64,000 nt of DNA from Bryobacteraceae bacterium. Lineage in GTDB: Bacteria > Acidobacteriota > Terriglobia > Bryobacterales > Bryobacteraceae. The stretch lies in assembly GCA_026002855.1 (NCBI GenBank), contig BPGD01000001.1:3728001-3792000 (forward strand). Direction: 5' to 3'. Shown here piece after piece: positions 38,700 through 47,729 of this stretch (position 1 is the first letter of the stretch; each line of letters begins with the position of its first letter). The notes below the pieces were generated by a model that saw nothing but the letters and a program-made list of their open reading frames with translations, was not told the DNA's origin and did no database searches. The translations under genes were made by a program, and so were the position numbers.

Positions 38700-41246
38700 A
38701 TGAGGGGCTGGGCCGGGTTGCTGTCCCTGTTGTCTGCGGGCGTCCTCCATGGGCAGACGGGAGCAGACTATGCCCGCGACGTCGAGCCGATCCTCGCCAG
38801 GCGATGTGTTCCCTGCCACAATGCGTCGCTGTCGAACAACGGCTTGCGGCTGGACGACCCGCAGGCGATGCTGGCGGGAAGCTATTCGGGCGCGGTGATT
38901 GTCCCTGGCAAGCCGGACGAGTCGAAGTTGATCCAGCGCGTCAGCAGCACGAAGAAGGGATTTATGATGCCGCCGGCCGGGCCGCCGCTGACGCCGGCCG
39001 AAGTGGCGGTGCTGCGTAGCTGGATTGAGGAGGGCGCGCGAGTGCCGGTGCGCGAGAGCAAAGCGTCCGCACCGGCAGGCGCGGCCGCCACGCCGGCGGC
39101 CGGGCCGAAGCACTGGTCGTGGCGGCCAATCCAGCGGCCGGAGCCGCCCGATGTGGCGCTCCGTTCCTGGATAAGGAACCCGATTGACCGCTTTGTCCTG
39201 GCGCGCCTGGAGCGGGAGGGAATCCAGCCGTCGCCGGAGGCGCCGAAACCGGTTCTCCTGAGGCGTCTCTGGCTGGACATGACGGGTCTGCCGCCGCCGC
39301 CGGAAGAGGTGCGGGCGTTCCTGGCCGATTCGCGGCCGAGCGCGTACGAGGAGATAGTGGAGCGGCTGCTCGCCTCGCCCCATTATGCCGAGCAGCGCGC
39401 CCGCGCCTGGCTGGACGTGGCGCGCTATGGCGACAGCGACGGGCTGGAGAAAGATCTGGTGCGGCCGTATGCGTGGCGGTGGCGCAACTGGGTGATCGAG
39501 GCGTTCCACCGTGACATGCCGTTTGACCAGTTCACGGTCGAGCAGCTTGCGGGCGACCTGCTGCCGGACGCGACAGTGGAGCAGCGCGTGGCGACGGGCT
39601 TCCATCGCAACACGCTGACCAACCGGGAAGGAGGCACCGATCCGGAGGAGAGCCGCTTCGAACAGCTTGTGAACCGGGTAAACACAACGGCGACGGCATG
39701 GCTGGGGCTGACGGCAGGCTGCGCCCAGTGCCACGATCACAAATACGATCCGCTGAAACAGAGGGAATATTATCAGCTTCTTGCCTTCTTCAACCGCAGC
39801 GAAGAAATCAATATTGACGCACCATTGCCGGGCGAATTCGGCGAATGGATGAGGAAACGGCCGGAGTATCTGGCGCGGCGGCAGGCGCTGATCCGGGAGT
39901 TTGACGTCGAAGCCCTTCAGGAAGAATGGGAGGAAAAAATCCGGCAGGCGATGGACAATCCCGGCAGAGATCCGGACTGGGATTTCGCTGTCGCCAACAA
40001 CCGGCCGATGCTGGACCGTTTCGAATATCTGCTGCGGAAGGGAAAACAGCGGCGGACGGAGCGGGAAAATGAGGCAGTCTTTTATCAATTCATCAACAAT
40101 CCGGGTCCGCTGACGCCCGGGCGCGACGTGGACAAAATCCTTTGCCTGCGGGAATTCCGGCGGCGGCTGGCGGCGCTGGACCGCGAATATCCGAAGCTGA
40201 CGCAGGCGATGACGATGATGGAGCTGGAGGAACCGCCCCAGACATATATCGCGCTGCGGGGCGACTTCCGCGCCCGCGGGCTGGCGGTGGAACCGGACGT
40301 GCCGGCCTTCCTGCCGCCGCTGCCGAAGGACGCGCCGCGGAACCGTCTGGGGCTGGCGCGATGGCTGGTTTCGCGGGAAAATCCCCTGACGGCGCGTGTG
40401 ACGGTGAACCGGATCTGGCAGGAATTTTTCGGCAAGGGACTGGTGAAAACCAGCGAGGATTTCGGCACGCAGGGCGACGCGCCCTCGCACCCGGAGCTGC
40501 TGGACTGGCTGGCGAGCGAGTTCCGCGACCGGGGCTGGAGCGTGAAGCACATCGTCCGGCTGATCGTGACCTCGGCCACTTACCGGCAGAGCTCGCACGT
40601 GCGGCGCGATCTTCTGGAAAAAGACCCGGACAACACGCTGCTGGCGCGGCAGTCGCGGCTGCGGCTGCCGGCGGAAAACATCCGGGATTCGGCGCTGGCC
40701 GCGGCGGGGCTGCTGAATCTTCAGGTGGGCGGGCCGAGCGTGCGGCCGCCGCAGCCGGCGGGCGTGGCCGAGCTTGGCTATGCGGGAAGCGTGAAATGGG
40801 TGGAGGACGACGGGCCGGCTCGATACCGGCGCGGGATGTACATTCTGTTCCAGCGCACGGCGCCATATCCGATGCTGATGAATTTCGACATGCCGGACTC
40901 GTTCACCTCCTGCGCGCGGCGGCGGCGTTCCAACTCGCCGTTGCAGGCGCTGAACCTGCTCAATGACCCGGTGTTTTTTGAGGCCGCGCAGGCACTGGCG
41001 CTTCGGGTATTGCGGGAGGCGCCGGCCGCGGCGCGGGTCGACCATGCATTTCTGCTGACGCTGGGAAGGCCGCCTTCGGGACGGGAGCGGGAACGGATGG
41101 AGCGGTTTTTCAGCGAGCAGCGCGCGGCGCTGGCGGCGAAGCCGGAGCTGGCGCGGCAGGTGCTGCCGCTTGATCCGGACAACGCGGAATGGGTGGGAGC
41201 GGCGCGGGCGCTGCTGAACCTGGAGGAATTCATCACGAGGGAGTAG
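38700..41246 (+). CDS. Planctomycete-type cytochrome c / DUF1549 / DUF1553 protein
   Basis: An 848-residue exported protein. After a signal peptide (GLLSLLSAGVLHGQ) comes a PSCyt1-type domain with one haem motif CVPCH and a distal Met region (KKGFMMPPAGPPLT). DUF1549 follows (NPIDRFVLARLEREG, ASPHYAEQRARAWLDVARYGDSDG), with CAQCHDHKYDP in the middle, then DUF1553 (NRLGLARWLVSRENPLTARVTVNRIWQEFFG). Such proteins are abundant in Planctomycetes and Solibacter relatives and pair with DUF1501 proteins; they are thought to act in polysaccharide or sulfated-glycan breakdown. The DUF1501 partner starts five bases after the stop. Confidence 0.9.
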   Translation: MRGWAGLLSLLSAGVLHGQTGADYARDVEPILARRCVPCHNASLSNNGLRLDDPQAMLAGSYSGAVIVPGKPDESKLIQRVSSTKKGFMMPPAGPPLTPAEVAVLRSWIEEGARVPVRESKASAPAGAAATPAAGPKHWSWRPIQRPEPPDVALRSWIRNPIDRFVLARLEREGIQPSPEAPKPVLLRRLWLDMTGLPPPPEEVRAFLADSRPSAYEEIVERLLASPHYAEQRARAWLDVARYGDSDGLEKDLVRPYAWRWRNWVIEAFHRDMPFDQFTVEQLAGDLLPDATVEQRVATGFHRNTLTNREGGTDPEESRFEQLVNRVNTTATAWLGLTAGCAQCHDHKYDPLKQREYYQLLAFFNRSEEINIDAPLPGEFGEWMRKRPEYLARRQALIREFDVEALQEEWEEKIRQAMDNPGRDPDWDFAVANNRPMLDRFEYLLRKGKQRRTERENEAVFYQFINNPGPLTPGRDVDKILCLREFRRRLAALDREYPKLTQAMTMMELEEPPQTYIALRGDFRARGLAVEPDVPAFLPPLPKDAPRNRLGLARWLVSRENPLTARVTVNRIWQEFFGKGLVKTSEDFGTQGDAPSHPELLDWLASEFRDRGWSVKHIVRLIVTSATYRQSSHVRRDLLEKDPDNTLLARQSRLRLPAENIRDSALAAAGLLNLQVGGPSVRPPQPAGVAELGYAGSVKWVEDDGPARYRRGMYILFQRTAPYPMLMNFDMPDSFTSCARRRRSNSPLQALNLLNDPVFFEAAQALALRVLREAPAAARVDHAFLLTLGRPPSGRERERMERFFSEQRAALAAKPELARQVLPLDPDNAEWVGAARALLNLEEFITRE

Positions 41247-41251
41247 CAGCC

Positions 41252-42682
41252 ATGAACGAACGGGACGTGTACGGACTGCACTGCCGCCGCCGGTTTCTGC
41301 GCGAGGTCGCCTGTGGCATCGGCATGCTGGGGCTGGCCGATCTGCTGGCCGCCGAAGGGCGCACGGCGGACACGGCGAACCCGCTGGCGCCGAAGAAGCC
41401 GCATTTTCCGGGCAAGGCGAAAAACGTCATTTTCATGTTCATGGAAGGCGCACCGAGCCAGATGGATCTTTACGATCCGAAGCCGGCGTTGCAGAAATAT
41501 GCGGGCCAGCCGCTGCCGGAGTCGATGGCGTCGCAATTACGGCTGGCATTCACCAAAAAGGATGCGAAAATTCTGCCGTCGCCGCGGCAATTCCGTCCCT
41601 ACGGGCAGAGCGGAATCGAGTTTTCCGACTATATTCCGCACATCGCCTCCTGCGCTGACGACATCTGCCTGGTGCGTTCGATGGTGACCGACGCCTTCAA
41701 CCATCACCCCGGACAGGCGCTGCTTTTCACCGGGTCGATTCAGCTCGGCCGGCCGACGATGGGGGCCTGGGTGCTGTACGGGCTGGGGAGCGAGTCGAAG
41801 AACCTGCCGGGATTCGTGGTGCTGAGCTCAGGCGTGGGGACCAGCGGGGGCGCGTCGAACTTTTCCTGTGGCTTTCTGCCGTCCCATTATCAGGGAACGC
41901 TGTTCCGCAACGCCGGAGATCCGATTCTGTATCTGTCGAATCCGCCGGGCGTGACGCCGGAGATGCAGCGGGCCGCGCTGGACCTGGCGGGCGACCTGAA
42001 CCGGGAGCATCTGGCCGAGACGGGCGACCAGGAAATTGCCTCGCGCATCGCCAACTATGAGCTCGCGTGGCGGATGCAGTCGGCGGCGCCGGAGCTGTCC
42101 GATCTGTCCAATGAGCCGAAGCACATCCGCGAGATGTACGGGCTGGACGATCCGACAACGCGGCAGTTCGCCACCAACTGCATCCTGGCGCGGCGGCTGG
42201 TGGAGCGGGGCGTGCGGTTTGTGCTGATGATGGACGCAAGCTGGGACCAGCACACCTTCCTGAACCGCGACCTGAAGAAAAACTGCGACCGGACGGACAA
42301 GCCGGCGGCGGCGCTCATCCGGGACCTGAAGCAGCGCGGGCTGCTGGACTCGACGCTGGTGGTGTGGGGCGGGGAATTCGGGCGCACGCCGATCGTGGAG
42401 ATCCGCAACAGCGCGAACCCGGAAAGCATCGGGCGGGATCATCACCCGAACGCCTATTCGATGTGGCTGGCCGGAGGCGGCATCCGGGGCGGGCAGGTGA
42501 TTGGGAAGACGGACGAGCTGGGCTTTGCCGTGGTGGAAGACCCGGTGCACGTGCACGACCTCCAGGCCACCATCCTGCATTGCCTCGGCTTCGACCACAC
42601 GCGGCTCACCTACCGGCACATGGGGCGGGACTTCCGGCTGACGGACGTGCACGGGGAAGTCGTGAAGAAAATGCTGGCCTGA
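41252..42682 (+). CDS. DUF1501 family (sulfatase-like) exported protein
   Basis: A 476-residue protein. The N-terminus CRRRFLREVACGIGMLGLADLLA is a Tat-like signal with paired arginines. The DUF1501 pattern follows: KNVIFMFMEGAPSQMDLYDPKP, VRSMVTDAFNHHPGQ, VWGGEFGRTP and GRDHHPNAYSMWLAGGGI. This alkaline-phosphatase-superfamily fold is usually encoded with DUF1549/DUF1553 proteins, as here. The biochemical role is not settled. The start at 41252 is the family start. Confidence 0.92.
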   Translation: MNERDVYGLHCRRRFLREVACGIGMLGLADLLAAEGRTADTANPLAPKKPHFPGKAKNVIFMFMEGAPSQMDLYDPKPALQKYAGQPLPESMASQLRLAFTKKDAKILPSPRQFRPYGQSGIEFSDYIPHIASCADDICLVRSMVTDAFNHHPGQALLFTGSIQLGRPTMGAWVLYGLGSESKNLPGFVVLSSGVGTSGGASNFSCGFLPSHYQGTLFRNAGDPILYLSNPPGVTPEMQRAALDLAGDLNREHLAETGDQEIASRIANYELAWRMQSAAPELSDLSNEPKHIREMYGLDDPTTRQFATNCILARRLVERGVRFVLMMDASWDQHTFLNRDLKKNCDRTDKPAAALIRDLKQRGLLDSTLVVWGGEFGRTPIVEIRNSANPESIGRDHHPNAYSMWLAGGGIRGGQVIGKTDELGFAVVEDPVHVHDLQATILHCLGFDHTRLTYRHMGRDFRLTDVHGEVVKKMLA

Positions 42683-42684
42683 TT

Positions 42685-43485
42685 TTAACCCGATATCCGG
42701 CGAAAATCGAAAAGAATTTCGTCGGGCGCCTGAAGAATATCGGCGGGCAGATCCGCCCGCGGCCGGTATTCGGCCACACCGTCAATGAAGACTTCCGGGC
42801 CGGCATGGAAGACGAGCGTTCCGCGGCCGGGCGTGGCGCGCGTCATTCCCATGAACGCGTCGCAAAGGACGGGCCGGGCCAGGGGAACCGTGACACGGTA
42901 GCCGCCGGGATCGTTCAGGCCGTGGAAGACGGCGCGGTAGTGTTCGAAGATGCGCACGCCGAGTTCAAGGTCCGGGCTCTGCCGGCCGTGGAACTGGACG
43001 GCCTGGACAAGGAGGCTTTCCCGGAGATCCTCGCGCGAGCGCGGCCTGCCCACCTGCTGCCCGTTGGCGCTAAACACCAGGTCGCGATTGATGAAATACG
43101 GCTTGATGTCAATGACCGGAGTGCCGTCGAGGAAGTCGAGCCGGTCGACATCGAGGCGCCGCCCGTCGCGGCCAAGCAGGCGGGCAACGGTCAGCCCGAT
43201 GGGATTGGGCCGCGCCGGGGAGCGCACGGCGAAGACGCCGTGGAGGCCTTCGGGGCCGGAGTCCGTGACGCCGCGGGGCGTGACCTGGAGCACCTCGCGC
43301 TCGTTGAGCCCGCGGTCAAACCACCCGAGGACCCAGATGTGGGAGTGCTTTTCGATTCGGTGCAGTCCGGCCTCGAATTCCGGAAAGACTTCGATGCTCG
43401 CAGGCACGCCCCAGACGGGCATCTGTTTGCGTTCGGTGATGCCGCAGCGGACCGCGCCGATGGGTTTCAGGGTCCAGGGATCCAT
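42685..43485 (-). CDS. TrmO-type tRNA methyltransferase with C-terminal FmdE-like domain
   Basis: A 266-residue protein. Residues 1-140 match TrmO/UPF0066: KPIGAVRCG, WVLGWFDRG, GVFAVRSPARPNPIGLTVARL (84-103) and GTPVIDIKPY. TrmO methylates t6A37 in tRNA using SAM. Residues about 155-266 do not look like the usual TrmO tail. They resemble FmdE (formylmethanofuran dehydrogenase subunit E): VQFHGRQSPDLELGVRI at 163-179, then C208-D209 and ATPGRGTL, but the second His and first Cys of the FmdE metal site are replaced (R168, S170). The fusion call is inference. It is convergent with the DUF1501 gene, two bases apart. Confidence 0.8.
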   Translation of the reverse strand: MDPWTLKPIGAVRCGITERKQMPVWGVPASIEVFPEFEAGLHRIEKHSHIWVLGWFDRGLNEREVLQVTPRGVTDSGPEGLHGVFAVRSPARPNPIGLTVARLLGRDGRRLDVDRLDFLDGTPVIDIKPYFINRDLVFSANGQQVGRPRSREDLRESLLVQAVQFHGRQSPDLELGVRIFEHYRAVFHGLNDPGGYRVTVPLARPVLCDAFMGMTRATPGRGTLVFHAGPEVFIDGVAEYRPRADLPADILQAPDEILFDFRRISG

Positions 43486-43488
43486 GGG

Positions 43489-43779
43489 CTAGAGTCCGGC
43501 TGGCCTGACGACAAGCTGGTTTTCCACGCCCTTGACGCCCTTGATTTTTTTTACGAGCTTTTCGGCTTTCTTTTTGGCTTTTTCGGTGCGCACGTTCCCC
43601 TTGAGGGTGACGACGCCGTTCTGGACGCTGATGTCGAATGCGCCGCCCTTGACGTCGGGATCGCCGGCGAGGCGGCGCCGGACAAGGTCATAGATCTGGT
43701 CGTCAGTGGAAGGCTGCTGGGCGGCGGCGAAGGTAATGCCGAGCAGCACGAGCAGAAGTGCGAGCGCGACGGCTTTCAT
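43489..43779 (-). CDS. Secreted BON-domain protein
   Basis: A 96-residue protein with a signal peptide (KAVALALLLVLLGITFAAA) followed by a single BON domain: DDQIYDLVRRRLAGDPDVKGG, VQNGVVTLKGNV and VKGVKGVENQLVV. BON domains bind phospholipid or stabilise the envelope under osmotic stress. The ATG at 43779 directly begins the signal peptide. It ends three bases before the start of the TrmO gene on the same strand. Confidence 0.88.
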   Translation of the reverse strand: MKAVALALLLVLLGITFAAAQQPSTDDQIYDLVRRRLAGDPDVKGGAFDISVQNGVVTLKGNVRTEKAKKKAEKLVKKIKGVKGVENQLVVRPAGL

Positions 43780-43886
43780 AAGGCACCAATCCTCATTATG
43801 CACTCATAAGGATTCTGAAAACGGCATAGTGTGACAGAGCCGCCCGCTGTGCTTGAGACCGCGCCCGATGGAGCAGAGGCAGGCAC

Positions 43887-43922
43887 AAAAAAGTGCGGAC
43901 GCCCCGCCCCGGGCGTCCGCAC
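43887..43922 (-). terminator. Rho-independent terminator of the TonB receptor gene
   Basis: Perfect 12-base arms GTGCGGACGCCC (43893-43904) and GGGCGTCCGCAC (43911-43922) enclose a six-base loop. Six A residues (43887-43892) give a U-run when read on the - strand. It lies 21 bases past the receptor stop codon. Confidence 0.9.
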
Positions 43923-43943
43923 TGGCGGAGGATGGATGCTTCC

Positions 43944-46900
43944 TCAGAAGAAGAAGCGGATGCCGAACTGCGCCTGGAAGGGGTTGCCGACCTGCGACGT
44001 GGTCGCCTGGTTGTAGTCGCCGGCGGCGTTGCGCAGGAGCATGAAGCGAGAATCAACGGGCGCGGCGGCGCCGGTGGCCGGGTTGATGCCCGGACCGTAG
44101 ATGTTGGCCTGGCCTGCGTAGACGACGTTGTCGAGGTTGAACAGGTTGAAGAACTCGGCCGAGAGCTGGAGGCGGTAGCGCTCGCGGAAACTGAAGTTCT
44201 TCAGGATGCGCAGGTCGTTATTGGTAACGACGCCACGGTTGCGGAAGGAGTTGCGGAGGAACGGAACGCCGACGGCCTGATACGGGCGGTCCGTATTGGT
44301 GGCGTTGCCATCGGTGTCACTGCCGACCAGAGGGTTCAGCGGCAGGCCGCTGCGGGCGCGGAGAATGCCGGAGAGTTCGATGCCCCAAGGCAGCGTCCAG
44401 ACGGCGTAGGACGAAAGCAGGTGGCGGGCGTCGAGGTCCGAGTAGTTGTATTCGCTGCGCAGATCATACGGGTTCATGGCGTTCATGCCGGTGGCGTTGC
44501 GTTCGTTGTCGTCGTCGGAGTAATTCGTCGACAGAGTGTAGAAGACGCCGCCGGTGAACTTGCGGCCGCGATATTGGGTCTGGAGCACAAGGGCGCGGTA
44601 TAGCGCCTTGGCGTTGCTTTCGCGCGTGTTGTACTGGCCCTGCTGGGGCACGGGCCGGAGGGCGCGGTTGAAGACAGGACGGCCGTCGGTGGCGCGAATG
44701 GTGGGCACGGGGAGGTTCCAGTCCCGGTTGCGTTGCAGGTGGACGGCCTTGACGTGCTGGTACTGCGCGCCGGCGATCCAGTTGCCGGTGAGCTGGTGTT
44801 CGAAGCCAATGCCCCACTGATAGGAGCGCGGGTTGTAGAACTCGGGGGCCATCATCGTGAGCGCCGCGCCGAGCAGGGGATCCGGCGCCGTGCCGCCGGC
44901 GGCGAGCGCGGCTGCCTGCTGCACCTTTTCGACGGAAATGACCGGCAGCGCGCCGAGCTGGGCGGAGTTCAGGTCAATGCCGACCTGCTGGAAGAGCTTG
45001 TAGACGCTCTGCGTGCTGTTTGCGGCGAAAGGCCCGAGCTGAATGCTGACGTCGCCGGGCGGTGTGCGGAAGTTGTTCGTCGGACCGGAGAACAGCAGCA
45101 ACGGCGTGGCGGCGTAGAAGATGCCGCCGTGGCCGCGGACCACGGTGCGCTTGTTGCTGAAGGGGGTCCAGGCGAAGCCGCCGCGGGGCATGACCTGGTT
45201 CAGGTTGTCCTTGAGGCGGGTGACGTCGAGACGGCCGAGCGGATAATCGATGTTGACGCGGTTGACAAGCGTCGTGTTATTGGCGGTGATGTTCGGGTTC
45301 CACTGGCCCTCCCAGCGGAGGCCGAAGTCCAGCGTCAGGCTGTTGGAAACGCGCCAGGAATCCTGGGCGAACAGGGCCAGCTGTTTGGCGTTGAAATCGG
45401 CGATGAGGTTGCCGATCTGGCGGCGGTAGATGACACCGGGATGGTCGAATCGATTGGGGAAGGCGCCGCCGGTTCCGAGGATGTCGAGGATGCCGGCGAC
45501 GTCGGCGCTGTTCTGAAACGAGAAGGCCCCGAACTGGTTGAAGCCGAACAACTGGGCAGTGGTGAGGTAGCTGAAGTCCATGCCGAACTTGAGGCTGTGG
45601 CGGCCGGCGAGGACGGTGAGCGAGTCCGTGATCTGGGTGCGGTAGTCGTCCTGGGTGGTCGGCAGGAAGCTGCGGGCGCCGTAGCTGCCGATGACGCCGG
45701 CCAAGACGGACGGCAGGGCCGAATTCGACAGGCGCGGGCGGATTTCGTAAGACTGACTGAATTTGACGTCGTTGACGACCCGCGGGGAAAACAGGTGCGT
45801 GTACTGAACGGTGCCGAAGTGGGTGCGGTCGATCTCCGTTCCTTCGTTGGAAAGCGCAAGGTTGGTAAAGGGGTTCAGCGCGCCGCCGACGGTAACCGAG
45901 TTCGGCTCCTTCGAGCGGGAGTGGTTGTAGCGCAGCGTCAGGCGATGTCCGCCCGAGAAAGCGTAGTCCATCTTGCCGGTGACGGCGGTGGCGCGGTTCA
46001 GCCGTTCGAATTTCTGTTCAAGGCTCCTGAAGAAGCCATAAGCCTCCTGCGTGGCAGGAGTGGGCGTGATGCCCTGCAAGGCGGTGAAGACGACCTGCGC
46101 CGGGGTATCGGCCCGCTGGTATTCGGCGGCGGCGAAGAAGAACATGCGGTCGCGGAGTACCGGCCCGCCGATGTTGCCACCGAGCTGTTGCAGGGACTCC
46201 GAAGGCTGGCGCTTGAAGATCGGATTGTCAGCGCTGAGGCTGCGGTCGCGGTTCTGGTAGAAGCCGCCGCCGTGGAATTCGTTGGTTCCGCTGCGGGTGA
46301 TCACGTTCAGGACGCCGCCGGTGGAGCGGCCGTATTCGGCGGCGTAGCCGGAGCTGACGGTCTGAAATTCCTGGATGGCGCCCTGCGGAATGGTGAAGTT
46401 GAAGTTGGACCGCTCGCCGCCGCGGATGCCGCCGAAGAAGGGCTGGTTATAGTCGGCGCCGTCGACCATGATGTTGCCATTGATGCCGCGCTGGCCGGCG
46501 AAGGAAAGTTGCCCGCGGGCTGGTTCCACCTGAACGGTGGGGGTGAGGGCGGCGAAGTCCTGAAAGCGGCGGCCGTTGATGGGGAGGTTCACGATGGCCG
46601 TCTCGGTGATGCTGGCGGAGGGCGCCGGGAGGGCGACGTTGATCATCGTGTCGGCGACCTCGATGGTCTGCGTCGTGGCCTGGAGCTGGAGCGTGACATC
46701 GAGGCTGACGGCGGCACCGACGCTGAGATCAATGCCGGCGATGGTGGTGGGAGCAAAGCCGGGACTTTCGGCGACGAGCTCATAGGTGCCAGGGTCGAGC
46801 TGGACGGCGCGGAACTGGCCCGTGTCGTTGGACTTCAGCTCGCGCTGGAAGCCGGTGCGGACGTTGCGGATCTTGATGGTTGCGCCCGGTACAACGGCAC

Positions 46901-47012
46901 CTTTGGGGTCGAGAATCGTGCCGGACAATTGCGCCTTGTTGGCATCCGCCTGGCCCCAGACGATGAGGGCGCAGGCGAGAATCAGAAGTCCCACGCGAGG
47001 GATTCGAGACAT
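43944..47012 (-). CDS. TonB-dependent receptor with N-terminal carboxypeptidase-regulatory domain
   Basis: A 1022-residue outer-membrane protein. After a signal peptide (VGLLILACALIVWGQ) comes a CarboxypepD_reg-like domain (LSGTILDPKGAVVPGATI, ... FRAVQLDPGTYELVAESPGF), then a plug domain (INGRRFQDFAALTP, NIMVDGADYNQPFFGG, GRSTGGVLNVITRSGTNEFHG) and a beta barrel ending in a terminal aromatic strand (FGIRFFF). This Oar-like type is much expanded in Acidobacteria and probably imports or binds glycans or peptides. The substrate cannot be told. The ATG at 47012 has AGGAA upstream. It is monocistronic, with its own terminator. Confidence 0.92.
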   Translation of the reverse strand: MSRIPRVGLLILACALIVWGQADANKAQLSGTILDPKGAVVPGATIKIRNVRTGFQRELKSNDTGQFRAVQLDPGTYELVAESPGFAPTTIAGIDLSVGAAVSLDVTLQLQATTQTIEVADTMINVALPAPSASITETAIVNLPINGRRFQDFAALTPTVQVEPARGQLSFAGQRGINGNIMVDGADYNQPFFGGIRGGERSNFNFTIPQGAIQEFQTVSSGYAAEYGRSTGGVLNVITRSGTNEFHGGGFYQNRDRSLSADNPIFKRQPSESLQQLGGNIGGPVLRDRMFFFAAAEYQRADTPAQVVFTALQGITPTPATQEAYGFFRSLEQKFERLNRATAVTGKMDYAFSGGHRLTLRYNHSRSKEPNSVTVGGALNPFTNLALSNEGTEIDRTHFGTVQYTHLFSPRVVNDVKFSQSYEIRPRLSNSALPSVLAGVIGSYGARSFLPTTQDDYRTQITDSLTVLAGRHSLKFGMDFSYLTTAQLFGFNQFGAFSFQNSADVAGILDILGTGGAFPNRFDHPGVIYRRQIGNLIADFNAKQLALFAQDSWRVSNSLTLDFGLRWEGQWNPNITANNTTLVNRVNIDYPLGRLDVTRLKDNLNQVMPRGGFAWTPFSNKRTVVRGHGGIFYAATPLLLFSGPTNNFRTPPGDVSIQLGPFAANSTQSVYKLFQQVGIDLNSAQLGALPVISVEKVQQAAALAAGGTAPDPLLGAALTMMAPEFYNPRSYQWGIGFEHQLTGNWIAGAQYQHVKAVHLQRNRDWNLPVPTIRATDGRPVFNRALRPVPQQGQYNTRESNAKALYRALVLQTQYRGRKFTGGVFYTLSTNYSDDDNERNATGMNAMNPYDLRSEYNYSDLDARHLLSSYAVWTLPWGIELSGILRARSGLPLNPLVGSDTDGNATNTDRPYQAVGVPFLRNSFRNRGVVTNNDLRILKNFSFRERYRLQLSAEFFNLFNLDNVVYAGQANIYGPGINPATGAAAPVDSRFMLLRNAAGDYNQATTSQVGNPFQAQFGIRFFF

Positions 47013-47287
47013 AAACTGGTTGTTCCTCACTGAGAAGTGGATTGAAGCGGTGAAGCACCCGATACGGCTTTAGGGTAGCGCAGGATTATGAAGGATGGAT
47101 AACAAATCTGCGGTTGCCGATTGATCAGCTCTGGCTCAGTGGACTAGCGCGCGCGGCGGCCGGTTCATAGCCCAGCGATGCGCGATGAAACTACGAAGAG
47201 AGCCGGGTGTGCCGCAGACGTTCGGGCCACCGAGTAGGCGGCTCGTGGGGAAAGGGGCGCGAATCGCGGATAGAAGGGGAATCAGGG

Positions 47288-47637
47288 TGGTGGAGGCGGC
47301 GGGAGTCGAACCCGCGTCCGAAATGGTTCTCCGAAGCGAGCCTACGTGCGTATCCGGCCCATGATCTCGACGCCGCGCGCCGGACCGGCGCGGCCTCGCG
47401 ACGTCCAGCCTGGTTGCTGTCGGGCCTCGGCCTCAGGCGGCGGCCTGCGCCCCAGCCTGCTGTGGATGACGCTTCCCGGCAGCCCGCAGGCCGGCTACCG
47501 TTCAGCGGCTGCCTTTAATTAGGCAGCGTAGGCAAACTGCTGATTGGCAGTTTTGGTTTTCCGATCGTTTTACGGGAGCTCGGAACCCGGCACGCCTCAC
47601 TTCGTCGATCCCATCCCGTCGAAGCCGTTACGCCCCC
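47288..47637 (-). ncRNA. ssrA: Transfer-messenger RNA (tmRNA)
   Basis: The 5' end GGGGGCGTAACGGCTTCGAC and the 3' end GGTTCGA...CGCCTCCACCA pair as a seven-base acceptor stem, and the CCA is encoded. The tag frame GCC AAT CAG CAG TTT GCC TAC GCT GCC TAA lies at 47519-47548 and gives ANQQFAYAA, a normal proteolysis tag ending in AYAA. At about 350 bases it is a one-piece tmRNA. It rescues stalled ribosomes together with SmpB, which is not in this window. Pseudoknot sequences fill the region between tag and 3' end. Confidence 0.96.
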
Positions 47638-47729
47638 ACACGGAGAGGGATGGGTGCGGCCCGACAGTGCAGGCCACCCCATACCTACAGGATACCGCGG
47701 GCGGGGAAAAGGTTTCATTCGGGCGCGGG

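Noticed and set aside
38571-41045. 824-residue - strand ORF opposite the DUF1549 gene
   Set aside because: It is a high-GC shadow with extreme Arg/Pro/His/Gln content; the + strand gene has clear domains.
44733-47033. 766-residue + strand ORF opposite the TonB receptor
   Set aside because: The sense gene is a clear TonB receptor with terminator; the opposite frame is Glu/Ala/Gly/Val-rich without motifs.
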